Source: AC-69 sp044867345 | GTDB lineage: Bacteria; Actinomycetota; UBA4738; HRBIN12 | Assembly (NCBI GenBank): GCA_044867345.1 | Contig: JBIOUU010000006.1 | Location: 1 to 12,200, forward strand | Reading direction: 5' to 3' | Length of the DNA: 12,200 bases | Shown: positions 1 to 6,232 of the stretch, piece by piece | Position numbering within the stretch: position 1 is the first letter of the stretch | Layout: the number at the start of each line of letters is the position of its first letter | Translations under genes and position numbers: made by a program | The notes under the pieces: generated by a model | Databases searched by the model: none | Seen by the model: the letters and a program-made list of their open reading frames with translations, nothing else | What the model was told of the DNA's origin: nothing

Positions 1-1510
1 CCGGCTGCACCTGAAGGGCCCGGTTGATGGCCGCCAGGTAGGCCCGGGCGCTGGCCTCGACCACGTCGGTGGCCACGCCGCGGCCGGTGACCCGATGGCC
101 CTCCACGTCGAGCTGCACGACGACGTCGCCGAGGGCGTCGGACCCGGAGGTCACGCTGGACACGTTGAACGTGACGAGCGTCGCCTCCACCCCGGCGGCC
201 CGCTGGATGGCGCCCATCGCGGCGTCGATCAGCCCGTCGCCCATGGCCGACTCCTCGATCGCTTCCACGCCCTTGCGCAGTCGAACCGTCGCCCGGGGCT
301 CCTGACTGGTCCCCCCGGCAACGACCAGCGACTCCAGCACGAACACATCCTTCTCGGCCTGGCCGATCTCCTCGGAAACGATGGCCTGGAGATCCTGGTC
401 GGTGAGCTGGATCTTGCGGTCGGCCAGGTCCTTGAACCGGGCGAAGGCCCGATTCAGGTGCTCGGAATCGATGCGGATGCCCAGCTTCTCGAGTGCGTCG
501 GCGAACGCGTGGCGGCCGGAGTGCTTGCCCAGGACGATCCGGTTGCCCTCCAGGCCGATCTCGAGGGGATCCATGATCTCGTACGTGGCCCGGTTGGCCA
601 GCACGCCGTGCTGGTGGATCCCCGATTCGTGGGCGAACGCCGAGGAGCCGACCACGGCCTTGTTCGGCTGCACCGAGTAGCCGGTGGTCATCGAGACCAG
701 GCGGGAGGTCCGCATGATCTCCTTCGCGTTCAGGGCGTGGCGAACGCCCAGGGCCTGGCTCCGGGTCCGTACGATCATCGCGATCTCCTCGAGCGAACAG
801 TTGCCGGCCCGCTCGCCGATGCCGTTCACCGCCACCTCGACCTGCCGAGCCCCGTTCACGATGCCGGCCAGCGAGTTGGCCACGGCCAGCCCGAGGTCGT
901 TGTGGCAGTGGGTGGAGACCACAACGTCATCGGGGACCGCCTCGCGTACCATCCGCACCAGCTCGCCGAACTCGTGGGGCATGGCGTAGCCGACGGTGTC
1001 GGGGACGTTGATCGTGGTCGCGCCGGCCTCCACGGCCACCCGGAAGCACTCGAGCAGGAAGTCGAGCTCGGTCCGCGTGGCGTCCTGGGCCGAGAACTCG
1101 ACGTCCTCGGTGTAGCCGACGGCCTGCTTCACGCCGTCGCGGATGGCGTCGAGCACCTGGGGCTGCGACATCCGGAGCATGTCCTTCATGTGGATGTCGC
1201 TCGTGGAGATGAACGTGTGGATCCGCCACCGTTCGGCCCCCTTCAGCGCATCGGCAGCACGATCGATGTCGCCCGGGACCACCCGAGCCAGCGCCGCGAT
1301 GACCGGACCGCGCACGCTGGTCGCGATCTCCCGGACGGCCTCGAACTCGCCCTCGGAGGAGATGGGAAAGCCCGCCTCGATGATGTCGACGCTGAGGCGG
1401 GCCAGCTGCTCGGCGATCTCGACCTTCTCGGGCCTGCTGAGCGCGATGCCGGGGGCCTGCTCGCCGTCGCGGAGCGTGGTATCGAAGATCCGTACTACGT
1501 CGTCAGGCAT
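1..1510 (-). CDS. leuA: 2-isopropylmalate synthase, C-terminal end cut by window edge
   Basis: LeuA condenses acetyl-CoA with 2-ketoisovalerate, the first committed step of leucine synthesis, in the cytoplasm. About 503 residues are visible and the stop lies beyond position 1; the family is usually a little over 500 residues, so only a short tail is missing. The N-terminal catalytic TIM barrel is clear: FDTTLRDGEQAPG at residues 9-21 carries the metal/substrate Arg-Asp pair, HCHNDLG lies near residue 200 with the two metal-binding histidines, and NGIGERAGN follows. From about residue 370 the sequence matches the LeuA allosteric domain (leucine feedback), ending ALQVQP at the edge. The ATG lies 8 bp inside the end of ilvC, preceded by AAGGTGG as a ribosome site, so translation is probably coupled. 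It is the last visible gene of the ilv operon. The HCHND and GERAGN motifs with the C-terminal domain favour LeuA over homocitrate or citramalate synthase, though citramalate synthase is not strictly excluded. Confidence 0.96.
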   Translation of the reverse strand, partial: MPDDVVRIFDTTLRDGEQAPGIALSRPEKVEIAEQLARLSVDIIEAGFPISSEGEFEAVREIATSVRGPVIAALARVVPGDIDRAADALKGAERWRIHTFISTSDIHMKDMLRMSQPQVLDAIRDGVKQAVGYTEDVEFSAQDATRTELDFLLECFRVAVEAGATTINVPDTVGYAMPHEFGELVRMVREAVPDDVVVSTHCHNDLGLAVANSLAGIVNGARQVEVAVNGIGERAGNCSLEEIAMIVRTRSQALGVRHALNAKEIMRTSRLVSMTTGYSVQPNKAVVGSSAFAHESGIHQHGVLANRATYEIMDPLEIGLEGNRIVLGKHSGRHAFADALEKLGIRIDSEHLNRAFARFKDLADRKIQLTDQDLQAIVSEEIGQAEKDVFVLESLVVAGGTSQEPRATVRLRKGVEAIEESAMGDGLIDAAMGAIQRAAGVEATLVTFNVSSVTSGSDALGDVVVQLDVEGHRVTGRGVATDVVEASARAYLAAINRALQVQP

Positions 1511-2519
1511 CGGGAACCACCTTCTTCTCCGACTCCAGCCACGGCATCATCCGGCGAAGCTCGCGGCCGACGTCCTCGACACGGGACGACCGGGCCTCGC
1601 CACGGAGCCGACGGAAGTTCGGGAAGCCGTTCTCGGCCTCGGTGATCCACTCCTTGGCGAACTGCCCGCTCTGGATCTCGTCCAGGATCCGCTGCATCTC
1701 GGCCCGGACCTCGTCGTCGATCACGCGAGGGCCCCGCGTGTAGTCGCCGTACTCGGCGGTGTCGGAGATCGAGTACCGCATCCAGCTCATGCCGCCCTCG
1801 TACATGAGGTCCACGATCAATTTCAGCTCGTGGAGGCATTCGAAGTACGCGATCTCGGGCTGGTAGCCCGCCCCGACCAGGGTCTCGAACCCCGACCGGA
1901 CCAGCTCGGTGACGCCCCCGCACAACACGACCTGCTCACCGAACAGGTCGGTCTCGGTCTCCTCCTTGAAGGTCGTCTCGATCACGCCCGCCCGGGCCAC
2001 GCCGATCCCGGCCGCGTACGCCAGGGCCCGCTGGAGGGCCTTCCCGGTGGCGTCCTGCTGCACGGCGACGAGCGCGGGCGTCCCGATCCCCTGTTCGTAG
2101 GTCCGCCGCAGCAGGTGCCCGGGTCCCTTGGGGGCGATCATGGTCACATCGACCCCGTCCGGCGGTTGGATCCGGCCGAAGTGGACGTTGAACCCGTGGG
2201 CGAACATCAGCATGTTCCCCGGCTCCAGGTTCGGGCCGATCTCGGACCGATAGGACGCGGCCTGTGCCGTGTCGGGAAGCAGCACCATGGCCACGTCGGA
2301 CTCCCTGACCGCCTCGGCCGTCGGGAGCACGCGAAGGCCCACGTCCTCAGCTCTCGGCCAGGACTTCGAACCCTCCCGCAGACCGACCCGGACGTCGTGC
2401 CCGGAGTCCTTCAGGTTGAGGGCGTGGGCATGCCCCTGGCTCCCGAACCCCAGGACCGCGATGCGCTGACCCTCCAGGGCCGAGCGGTCGGCGTCCTTCT
2501 CGTAGTAGATCGTGGCCAT
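1503..2519 (-). CDS. ilvC: Ketol-acid reductoisomerase (class I)
   Basis: IlvC converts acetolactate or acetohydroxybutyrate into the dihydroxy acids of valine and isoleucine synthesis, using NADPH and Mg2+. The product is 338 residues, the normal size of the short class I enzyme. GFGSQGHAHALNL at residues 24-36 is the Rossmann dinucleotide motif, followed by GLREGSKSW, whose Arg and Ser residues usually contact the NADPH phosphate. DLFGEQVVLCGG near residue 190 and YFECLHELKLIVDLMYEGG near 225 carry the acidic metal ligands of the knotted C-terminal domain. I chose ATG at 2519 (MATIYYEKDAD) because it matches the family N-terminus and has AGGAG about 7 nt upstream. A start 7 codons earlier is possible but would place that ribosome site inside the gene. 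It begins 46 bp after ilvN, the widest gap in the operon, and its end overlaps leuA by 8 bp. Confidence 0.98.
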   Translation of the reverse strand: MATIYYEKDADRSALEGQRIAVLGFGSQGHAHALNLKDSGHDVRVGLREGSKSWPRAEDVGLRVLPTAEAVRESDVAMVLLPDTAQAASYRSEIGPNLEPGNMLMFAHGFNVHFGRIQPPDGVDVTMIAPKGPGHLLRRTYEQGIGTPALVAVQQDATGKALQRALAYAAGIGVARAGVIETTFKEETETDLFGEQVVLCGGVTELVRSGFETLVGAGYQPEIAYFECLHELKLIVDLMYEGGMSWMRYSISDTAEYGDYTRGPRVIDDEVRAEMQRILDEIQSGQFAKEWITEAENGFPNFRRLRGEARSSRVEDVGRELRRMMPWLESEKKVVPDA

Positions 2520-2565
2520 GGCCCGTCTCCTTCTCCCCAACCGGCCTCGCCCGAGACCGCTCGGC

Positions 2566-3123
2566 TCACACGCCTCCGCCGGTCCACTCGCCCGCGTCCT
2601 CCGCGCCCGCCGCGAGCCGGCGCTGCACCCGCTCCCGGATCCCCCGGTCGCCCCGGGCCAGGGCCACCCGCCCCGTCCGGGCCAGCTCCACGATGCCGAA
2701 GTCCGAGAGCAGCTCGGTCAGCGCCTCGAGCTTGTCCGGGGTGCCGGTGCCCTCGATGGTCAGCGTCTTGTGCGTGACGTCGAGGATGCGCACCCGGAAG
2801 ACCTCACAGATCTCGAGGACCCGCGCCCGGGCGTCGCCATCGGCTCGGACCTTGATCAGCGCGAGCTCACGCTCGACCGCATCGCCCGACTCGTGCTCCA
2901 GGACCTTGATCACGTTGATCAACCGGTTCAGCTGCTTCGTGACCTGCTCGAGCGGCTTCTTCTCCACGTTGACCACGATGGTCATGCGCGACAGGCCCGG
3001 CTCCTCGGTGGGACCGACCGCCAGCGAGTCGATGTTGAACCCCCGCGCGGCGAACAGCCCGGCCACCCGGGTCAGCACGCCGGGCTTGTCCTCGACCAGG
3101 ACCGACATGGTGTGCAGGCTCAT
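2566..3123 (-). CDS. ilvN: Acetolactate synthase small (regulatory) subunit
   Basis: IlvN binds the catalytic subunit IlvB, stimulates it and makes it sensitive to feedback by valine and other branched-chain amino acids. The product is 185 residues. The N-terminal ACT domain starts at once (HTMSVLVEDKPGVLTRVAGL, then ARGFNIDSLAVG), which is the standard effector-binding fold. The second half (RELALIKV, then TGTPDKLEALTELL near residues 130-145, then GIVELARTGRVAL) is the conserved C-terminal domain. The last 20 or so residues, rich in Arg, Ala and Gly, extend past the usual 160-170-residue form. The ATG shares an ATGA with the ilvB stop, and a GGAGG lies 10 nt upstream inside ilvB. A second ATG five codons later is a less likely start. 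Subunit balance with IlvB is probably set by this coupling. Confidence 0.96.
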   Translation of the reverse strand: MSLHTMSVLVEDKPGVLTRVAGLFAARGFNIDSLAVGPTEEPGLSRMTIVVNVEKKPLEQVTKQLNRLINVIKVLEHESGDAVERELALIKVRADGDARARVLEICEVFRVRILDVTHKTLTIEGTGTPDKLEALTELLSDFGIVELARTGRVALARGDRGIRERVQRRLAAGAEDAGEWTGGGV

Positions 3124-4868
3124 GCGATCGGGGCCTCCGCCGGGTCCTCGGTCGGCCGGACACCGCCGGGGCCGAGGATGATGTCGTCGTTCGAGGTGCC
3201 GGCGGCCACCATGGGGAAGCACATCTCCTTGGGGTCGCACCGGAAGTCGATCACCACGCTTCGGTCCTCGACCGAGAGCGCCTTCTCGATCACCGCGTCG
3301 ACGTCGTCGGGGTGCTCGGCCCGAAGGCCCACGGCACCGTACGCCTCGGCCAGCTTCACGTAGTCGGGCGTGTCGTGCGACAGGTACACCTGCGAGTAGC
3401 GCTCGTTGTAGAAGAGCTCCTGCCATTGCCGGACCATCCCCAGGTAGGCGTTGTTGATGATGGCCGTGACGAACGGGATCTTCTCCGTCGTCGAGGTAGC
3501 GAGCTCCTGGGCCGTCATCTGGAAGCAGCCGTCGCCGTCGATGGCGACGACGCGCCGGTCGGGCCGGCCCGTCTTCGCGCCGAGCGCCGCCGGGACGGCG
3601 AAGCCCATCGTCCCCAGGCCGCCCGAGTTGACCCACGTCCGTGGTTCGGTGAACTTCCAGAACTGCGAGGCCCACATCTGGTGCTGGCCCACACCGGCCA
3701 CCACGATGGCGTCGCCCTTCGTCAGCTCGTAGAGGCGCTGGATGGCGAACTGCGGCTTCAGCGGCCCATCCTCGGGCTGGTCGAAGCGGTACGGGTACTT
3801 GGCCTGCCACCCGCGGAGGGTCGACAGCCATTCGGATCGATCGGGCGGCCCCCCGGCTTCCTCCTGTCGCAGGCGAAGCTCCGCCACCATCTTGGCGATC
3901 ACGTCCTTGGCATCGCCCACGATGGGGACGTCCGCCGCACGGTTCTTCCCGATCTCCGCGGGGTCGATGTCGGCATGGACGATCTTGGCGTGCGAGGCGA
4001 AGGACGCGAGCTGCCCGGTGACCCGGTCGTCGAACCGGGAGCCCAGCGCGACCAGCAGGTCGGCCCGCTGCATCGACGTGACCGCCGTGTAGCCGCCGTG
4101 CATCCCCGGCATCCCCAGCGCAAGCTCGTGGGTGTCGGGGAAAGAGCCGCGGGCCATGAGCGTGGTCACGACGGGGAGCCTGCCCTCGGTGGCCAGGTCG
4201 AACAGCTCCTTGGTGGCGTCGGCCTTGATCACGCCGCCGCCCACGTACAGGACGGGGCGCTCGGCCTCCATGATCAGCCGCACGGCCTCCCGGACCTGCT
4301 TCATGTTGCCCTTCGTGGTCGGCTTGTAGCCGGGGAGGTCCACGCGCTCGGGCCAACTCCACGTGGCCTCCTGGAGCAGGACGTCCTTGGGGATGTCCAC
4401 GAGCACGGGCCCGGGCCGTCCGGTGCGGGCGATGTGGAAGGCCTCGCGGATCGTCTCCGCGACGGCGGCCGCTTCGGTCACCAGGAAGTTGTGCTTGGTC
4501 ACCGGCATGGTGATCCCGGTGATGTCGGCCTCCTGGAACGCGTCGTTCCCCACCACCGGGGTCGGCACCTGGCCGGTGATCGCCACGATCGGCACCGAGT
4601 CCATCTTCGCGTCGGCGAGCGCCGTTACGAGGTTGCAGCCTCCGGGCCCGGAGGTAGCCATGCACACGCCGACCCTCCCCGTGGCCCAGGCGTAGCCCTC
4701 GGCGGCGTGGCCGGCCCCCTGTTCGTGCCGGTTCAGGATGTGGCGGATGGACGAGTCGAGCAGCGGATCGTACGCGGGCAGGATGGCTCCGCCGGGGATG
4801 CCGAAGACGACGTCCACGCCCTCGCCCTCGAGGGCCTTGAACAGCGCCTGGGCCCCCGTGACCTTCAT
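3120..4868 (-). CDS. ilvB: Acetolactate synthase large (catalytic) subunit
   Basis: IlvB is the thiamine-diphosphate enzyme that joins two pyruvates, or pyruvate and 2-ketobutyrate, as the first common step of branched-chain amino acid synthesis. The product is 582 residues, normal for the family. The N-terminal ThDP (PYR) domain contains FGIPGGAILPAYD at 22-34 and the cofactor-activating Glu at residue 49 in RHEQGAGHAAEGYA, followed by MATSGPG. The middle FAD-type domain includes ALGSRFDDRVTG and HADIDPAEIGKN. The C-terminal ThDP domain carries IDGDGCFQMTAQELAT near 443 and INNAYLGMVRQWQ near 470, the Mg/ThDP-binding GDG-NN pair. The motif spacing and adjacent ilvN mark it as acetohydroxyacid synthase rather than glyoxylate carboligase or pyruvate oxidase. 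ATG at 4868 overlaps the preceding stop as ATGA, with GGGGGAGG 10 nt upstream. The usual HEQGAAHAADGYAR reads GAGHAAEGYAW here, a small deviation. Confidence 0.97.
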   Translation of the reverse strand: MKVTGAQALFKALEGEGVDVVFGIPGGAILPAYDPLLDSSIRHILNRHEQGAGHAAEGYAWATGRVGVCMATSGPGGCNLVTALADAKMDSVPIVAITGQVPTPVVGNDAFQEADITGITMPVTKHNFLVTEAAAVAETIREAFHIARTGRPGPVLVDIPKDVLLQEATWSWPERVDLPGYKPTTKGNMKQVREAVRLIMEAERPVLYVGGGVIKADATKELFDLATEGRLPVVTTLMARGSFPDTHELALGMPGMHGGYTAVTSMQRADLLVALGSRFDDRVTGQLASFASHAKIVHADIDPAEIGKNRAADVPIVGDAKDVIAKMVAELRLRQEEAGGPPDRSEWLSTLRGWQAKYPYRFDQPEDGPLKPQFAIQRLYELTKGDAIVVAGVGQHQMWASQFWKFTEPRTWVNSGGLGTMGFAVPAALGAKTGRPDRRVVAIDGDGCFQMTAQELATSTTEKIPFVTAIINNAYLGMVRQWQELFYNERYSQVYLSHDTPDYVKLAEAYGAVGLRAEHPDDVDAVIEKALSVEDRSVVIDFRCDPKEMCFPMVAAGTSNDDIILGPGGVRPTEDPAEAPIA

Positions 4869-5182
4869 CGGGCGGCGACCTCCCCCGGCCGGGCCTCGAC
4901 GGGCCCCGTCTCCACCCGGCGCACCGTGCACCCCAGCCGGTGGGCCAGGTTGCGGCACGAGCGCTCGAACTCCCATGGCGTCCAGTCCCGGCGGTGCGAG
5001 GTGAGCTCGTCCTCCGCCCCGCCGAAATCGAATCCCGCCGACAGGTACGTCACCTCCGAGCCGAAGAACCGGTCGAACTGCGGCCGGTCGGCCGGATCGG
5101 TGACGTCGATCGTCACCTGGGCCGGCCCCTCCCACAGCACGCTCGCCACCATGTGGCCACCTCGATCGAACTCGTATCGCAT
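4865..5182 (-). CDS. Unrecognised 105-aa protein, first gene of the ilv operon
   Basis: I do not recognise this protein. It begins MRYEFDRGGHMVASVLWEG and has no signal peptide or membrane segment, so it should be cytoplasmic. The first half alternates hydrophobic and polar residues (YEFDRGGHMVASVLW, QVTIDVTD) as expected of beta strands. The middle has FDRFFGSEVTYLSAGFDFGG followed by an acidic stretch (EDEL), and the second half (WTPWEFERSCRNLAHRLGCTV) looks helical with two cysteines. Three Trp residues (20, 66, 69 by my count) and several aromatics suggest a small compact fold. Its stop overlaps the ilvB ATG as ATGA, and it lies downstream of the operon's attenuator, so it is co-transcribed and probably translationally coupled to ilvB. 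I chose ATG at 5182 over an in-frame ATG 8 codons earlier because a strong GGAGGA sits 9 nt before it. Its size and coupling would fit an accessory or regulatory protein of acetolactate synthase, but that is conjecture. Confidence 0.8.
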   Translation of the reverse strand: MRYEFDRGGHMVASVLWEGPAQVTIDVTDPADRPQFDRFFGSEVTYLSAGFDFGGAEDELTSHRRDWTPWEFERSCRNLAHRLGCTVRRVETGPVEARPGEVAAR

Positions 5183-5191
5183 CTCGCCTTC

Positions 5192-5197
5192 TCCTCC
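5192..5197 (-). promoter_or_regulatory. Shine-Dalgarno site deciding the start of the 105-aa gene
   Basis: Read on the minus strand, GAGGGAGGAGAAGG lies just before ATG 5182, and the core GGAGGA is 9 nt from it. The alternative in-frame ATG at 5206 would bury this site inside the coding region and has only a weak AGGAAGG upstream, so the later start is preferred. Confidence 0.7.
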
Positions 5198-5259
5198 CTC
5201 GGTCATCTCGGCCTTCCTGGAAAAACGGGCTCCTGTTCCATCGGTCGTCCTCGGGGTAG

Positions 5260-5285
5260 AAAAAACCCCCCGCTTGGCGGAGGGT
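5260..5285 (-). terminator. Intrinsic terminator in the ilv leader (attenuator)
   Basis: On the minus strand CCCTCCGC (5284-5277) can pair with GCGGGGGG (5273-5266) around a CAA loop, giving eight pairs with one G-U. Six T residues follow at once (5265-5260). This is a standard Rho-independent terminator, yet it lies between the ilv promoter and the first structural gene, about 80 nt before it. That position is diagnostic of transcription attenuation rather than the end of a transcript. GCGGGG at 5323-5318 could pair with CTCCGC at 5282-5277 and so disrupt the terminator; this antiterminator pairing is a suggestion read by eye. Confidence 0.88.
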
Positions 5286-5289
5286 GTCC

Positions 5290-5326
5290 GGCGCGGGAGA
5301 GGCCCGGTGGGCCCCGGCCCCGCGCC
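5290..5326 (-). promoter_or_regulatory. Pause or anti-antiterminator hairpin after leader peptide stop
   Basis: GGCGCGGG (5326-5319) and CCCGCGCC (5297-5290) form a perfect 8-bp stem, and an inner GGCCC/GGGCC pair closes around ACC. The stem begins with the last base of the leader peptide stop codon, so a ribosome resting on the stop would cover its 5' arm. It ends 4 nt before the terminator stem. This ordered arrangement of peptide, hairpin and terminator matches ribosome-mediated attenuators. Which alternative fold dominates was judged by eye, not computed. Confidence 0.65.
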
Positions 5327-5379
5327 TAGCGAATAAGTACGAGAGCCTGCGCTTGCGAAGACCTCGTTCCGACGGTCAT
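5326..5379 (-). CDS. Attenuator leader peptide of the ilv operon (17 aa)
   Basis: The reading frame ATG to TAG encodes MTVGTRSSQAQALVLIR. Four consecutive branched-chain residues, Leu-Val-Leu-Ile at positions 13-16, sit one codon before the last residue. Their codons are CTC GTA CTT ATT; GTA, CTT and ATT are A/T-ending codons hardly used in the neighbouring GC-rich genes, which would sharpen stalling when charged Leu, Val or Ile tRNA is short. The stop is followed at once by a hairpin and then an intrinsic terminator, upstream of ilvB. The predicted transcription start from the TTGACA/TAGACT promoter falls within about 3 nt of the ATG, so the message may be leaderless. The GAGGGGG before the ATG would then lie upstream of the transcript start. 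Known precedent: leaderless attenuator peptides occur at ilvB in Corynebacterium. The peptide itself is expected to act only in cis through its translation. Confidence 0.85.
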   Translation of the reverse strand: MTVGTRSSQAQALVLIR

Positions 5380-5388
5380 AGCCCCCTC

Positions 5389-5416
5389 AGTCTAGGGACG
5401 CATCGTCCCATGTCAA
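5389..5416 (-). promoter_or_regulatory. Promoter of the ilv operon
   Basis: On the minus strand TTGACA (5416-5411) is a perfect sigma-70-type -35 box. After 16 bp follows TAGACT (5394-5389), matching the actinobacterial TAnnnT -10 form. The expected transcription start, 6-10 nt after the -10 box, is about 5382-5379, at or beside the leader peptide ATG. The -35 box contains the TGA stop of the upstream secreted-protein gene. Confidence 0.85.
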
Positions 5417-6177
5417 CCCGTCGTTTGCCCTTCACCCGGCCCCTCCGATGGCCCGGAGGGCTCCGGGGGGCCCTCGCCCTCCGGCCGGGCGTGGGGGGTG
5501 AGCGCGGCCACGACCTCCTCGTAGGGGGCGATAGGCCCGACTGGAGGTGGGGGTCGGGCCGGAACTCGACGAGACCGCCACAGCACGTAGGCCATGCCCA
5601 GCAGGGCCGCGAGGAACACCCCCGCGGCCAGGACCATGGCCCACGTCAACCCCTTGGAGCTCCCGCCCCCACCGACGGCCGGGGACCCGACCACGGTCCT
5701 CCCCGAGGGCGTGGGTGTCGCGGCGGAGGGCGTGGGTGTCGCGGCGGAACCGGTCGCGGTGGGGGTTGCCGTGCTCGTGGGGGAGGCCGCGGCTCCGCCC
5801 AGAGTCACCTGGAACGTCGTGATGGCCACGCGCTGCTGCCCGGAGGCGTTGTTCTGGGTGGCGGCCACCGCCTTCTCGCCTGGCGGGATCCCACCGGGGA
5901 CCGCCACGCTCCGGGCGAACCCCCCGTCGGCCCCGACGCCGATGCCGTCGGCAACGACGATGCCGGCGAAGGAGACCTGAACCGAGGAACACGCCGGACT
6001 GCCGCAGAACCCTTGGCCGGCGATCAGCACGGTGCTCCCCACGCCGCCGGAGGACGGATCGACCTTCAGGGTGGGAGCGGCCTTGGCGCGAGCGATGGCG
6101 GCGCCGAGTGACGACCCCAAGGCCAGCAGGGCCGCGCCGATGGCGCCAACCACGAGGGCCCTGCCTGCCATACGCAC
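5413..6177 (-). CDS. Secreted, membrane-anchored protein with IPT/TIG-like domain
   Basis: The product is 254 residues with a clear layout. Residues 1 to about 33 form an export signal: basic start, hydrophobic core VVGAIGAALLALG, then ARAKAAP. Residues 34 to about 130 look like an all-beta domain; PSSGGVGSTVLIAGQGFCG is typical of IPT/TIG or Ig-like folds, and Cys pair CGSPAC may form a small disulfide loop. A Thr/Pro/Ser/Ala linker follows (about 133-165) with a duplicated SAATPTP unit, then a Gly/Ser segment. A membrane helix (WAMVLAAGVFLAALLGMAYVL) ends in WRSRR, and a Pro/Glu/Gly-rich tail of about 55 residues should be cytoplasmic. The domain would thus be displayed outside, joined by a possibly glycosylated spacer. 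Function is unknown. I chose GTG 6177 because GGAAGG lies 7 nt upstream; ATG 6171 is the alternative. The TGA lies in the -35 box of the ilv promoter, and some read-through into the ilv operon is possible. Confidence 0.8.
   Translation of the reverse strand: MRMAGRALVVGAIGAALLALGSSLGAAIARAKAAPTLKVDPSSGGVGSTVLIAGQGFCGSPACSSVQVSFAGIVVADGIGVGADGGFARSVAVPGGIPPGEKAVAATQNNASGQQRVAITTFQVTLGGAAASPTSTATPTATGSAATPTPSAATPTPSGRTVVGSPAVGGGGSSKGLTWAMVLAAGVFLAALLGMAYVLWRSRRVPARPPPPVGPIAPYEEVVAALTPHARPEGEGPPEPSGPSEGPGEGQTTG
5705..5746. repeat. Perfect tandem duplication of a 21-bp unit
   Basis: The 21-bp unit beginning GAGGGCGTGGGTGTC occurs twice back to back without mismatch. It is a whole number of codons and duplicates a seven-residue SAATPTP unit in the low-complexity linker of the secreted protein. 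It looks like slippage in a spacer where length is tolerated, and it could vary between strains. Confidence 0.9.
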
Positions 6178-6232
6178 GTCGAAACCTTCCGTCGGGTCGC
6201 CCCGCCTAGCCTATGAGAGTAGCCTTCGCGCC
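6178..6232. promoter_or_regulatory. Divergent intergenic region, probable promoters
   Basis: This 55-bp gap separates two divergently read genes, so it should hold at least the promoter of the choline-kinase-like gene and that of the secreted-protein gene. TAGCCT (plus, 6207-6212), TATGAG (plus, 6212-6217) and TAGGCT (minus, 6213-6208) resemble -10 boxes. I see no convincing -35 boxes at the right distance, so I assign no exact promoter. GGAAGG at 6190-6185 (minus) is the ribosome site of the secreted-protein gene. The plus-strand gene has at best a weak GAGAG site. Confidence 0.4.

Noticed and set aside
95..1645. A 516-codon open frame on the plus strand opposite leuA
   Set aside because: It is a GC-rich mirror frame of leuA and the end of ilvC. 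Its translation is Gly/His/Asp/Val-rich with no domain, while the minus strand encodes conserved LeuA and IlvC motifs.
5183..5206. Start of the 105-aa gene at the upstream in-frame ATG (5206)
   Set aside because: The extra eight residues encode the Shine-Dalgarno sequence of the downstream ATG and are Gly/Glu-rich with no sign of conservation.
3312..5336. A 674-codon open frame on the plus strand opposite ilvB
   Set aside because: It is antisense to ilvB, the 105-aa gene and the attenuator. It has no recognisable domains and is long only because stops are rare in GC-rich DNA.
5260..5400. T-box riboswitch as the ilv control element
   Set aside because: I find no conserved T-box (AGGGTGG-ACCGCG type) sequence and no large stem-I region. 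The leader peptide with LVLI codons explains the terminator better.
5705..5746. CRISPR or regulatory repeat array
   Set aside because: There are only two direct copies without spacers, in phase with a Thr/Pro linker, so it is a coding tandem duplication.
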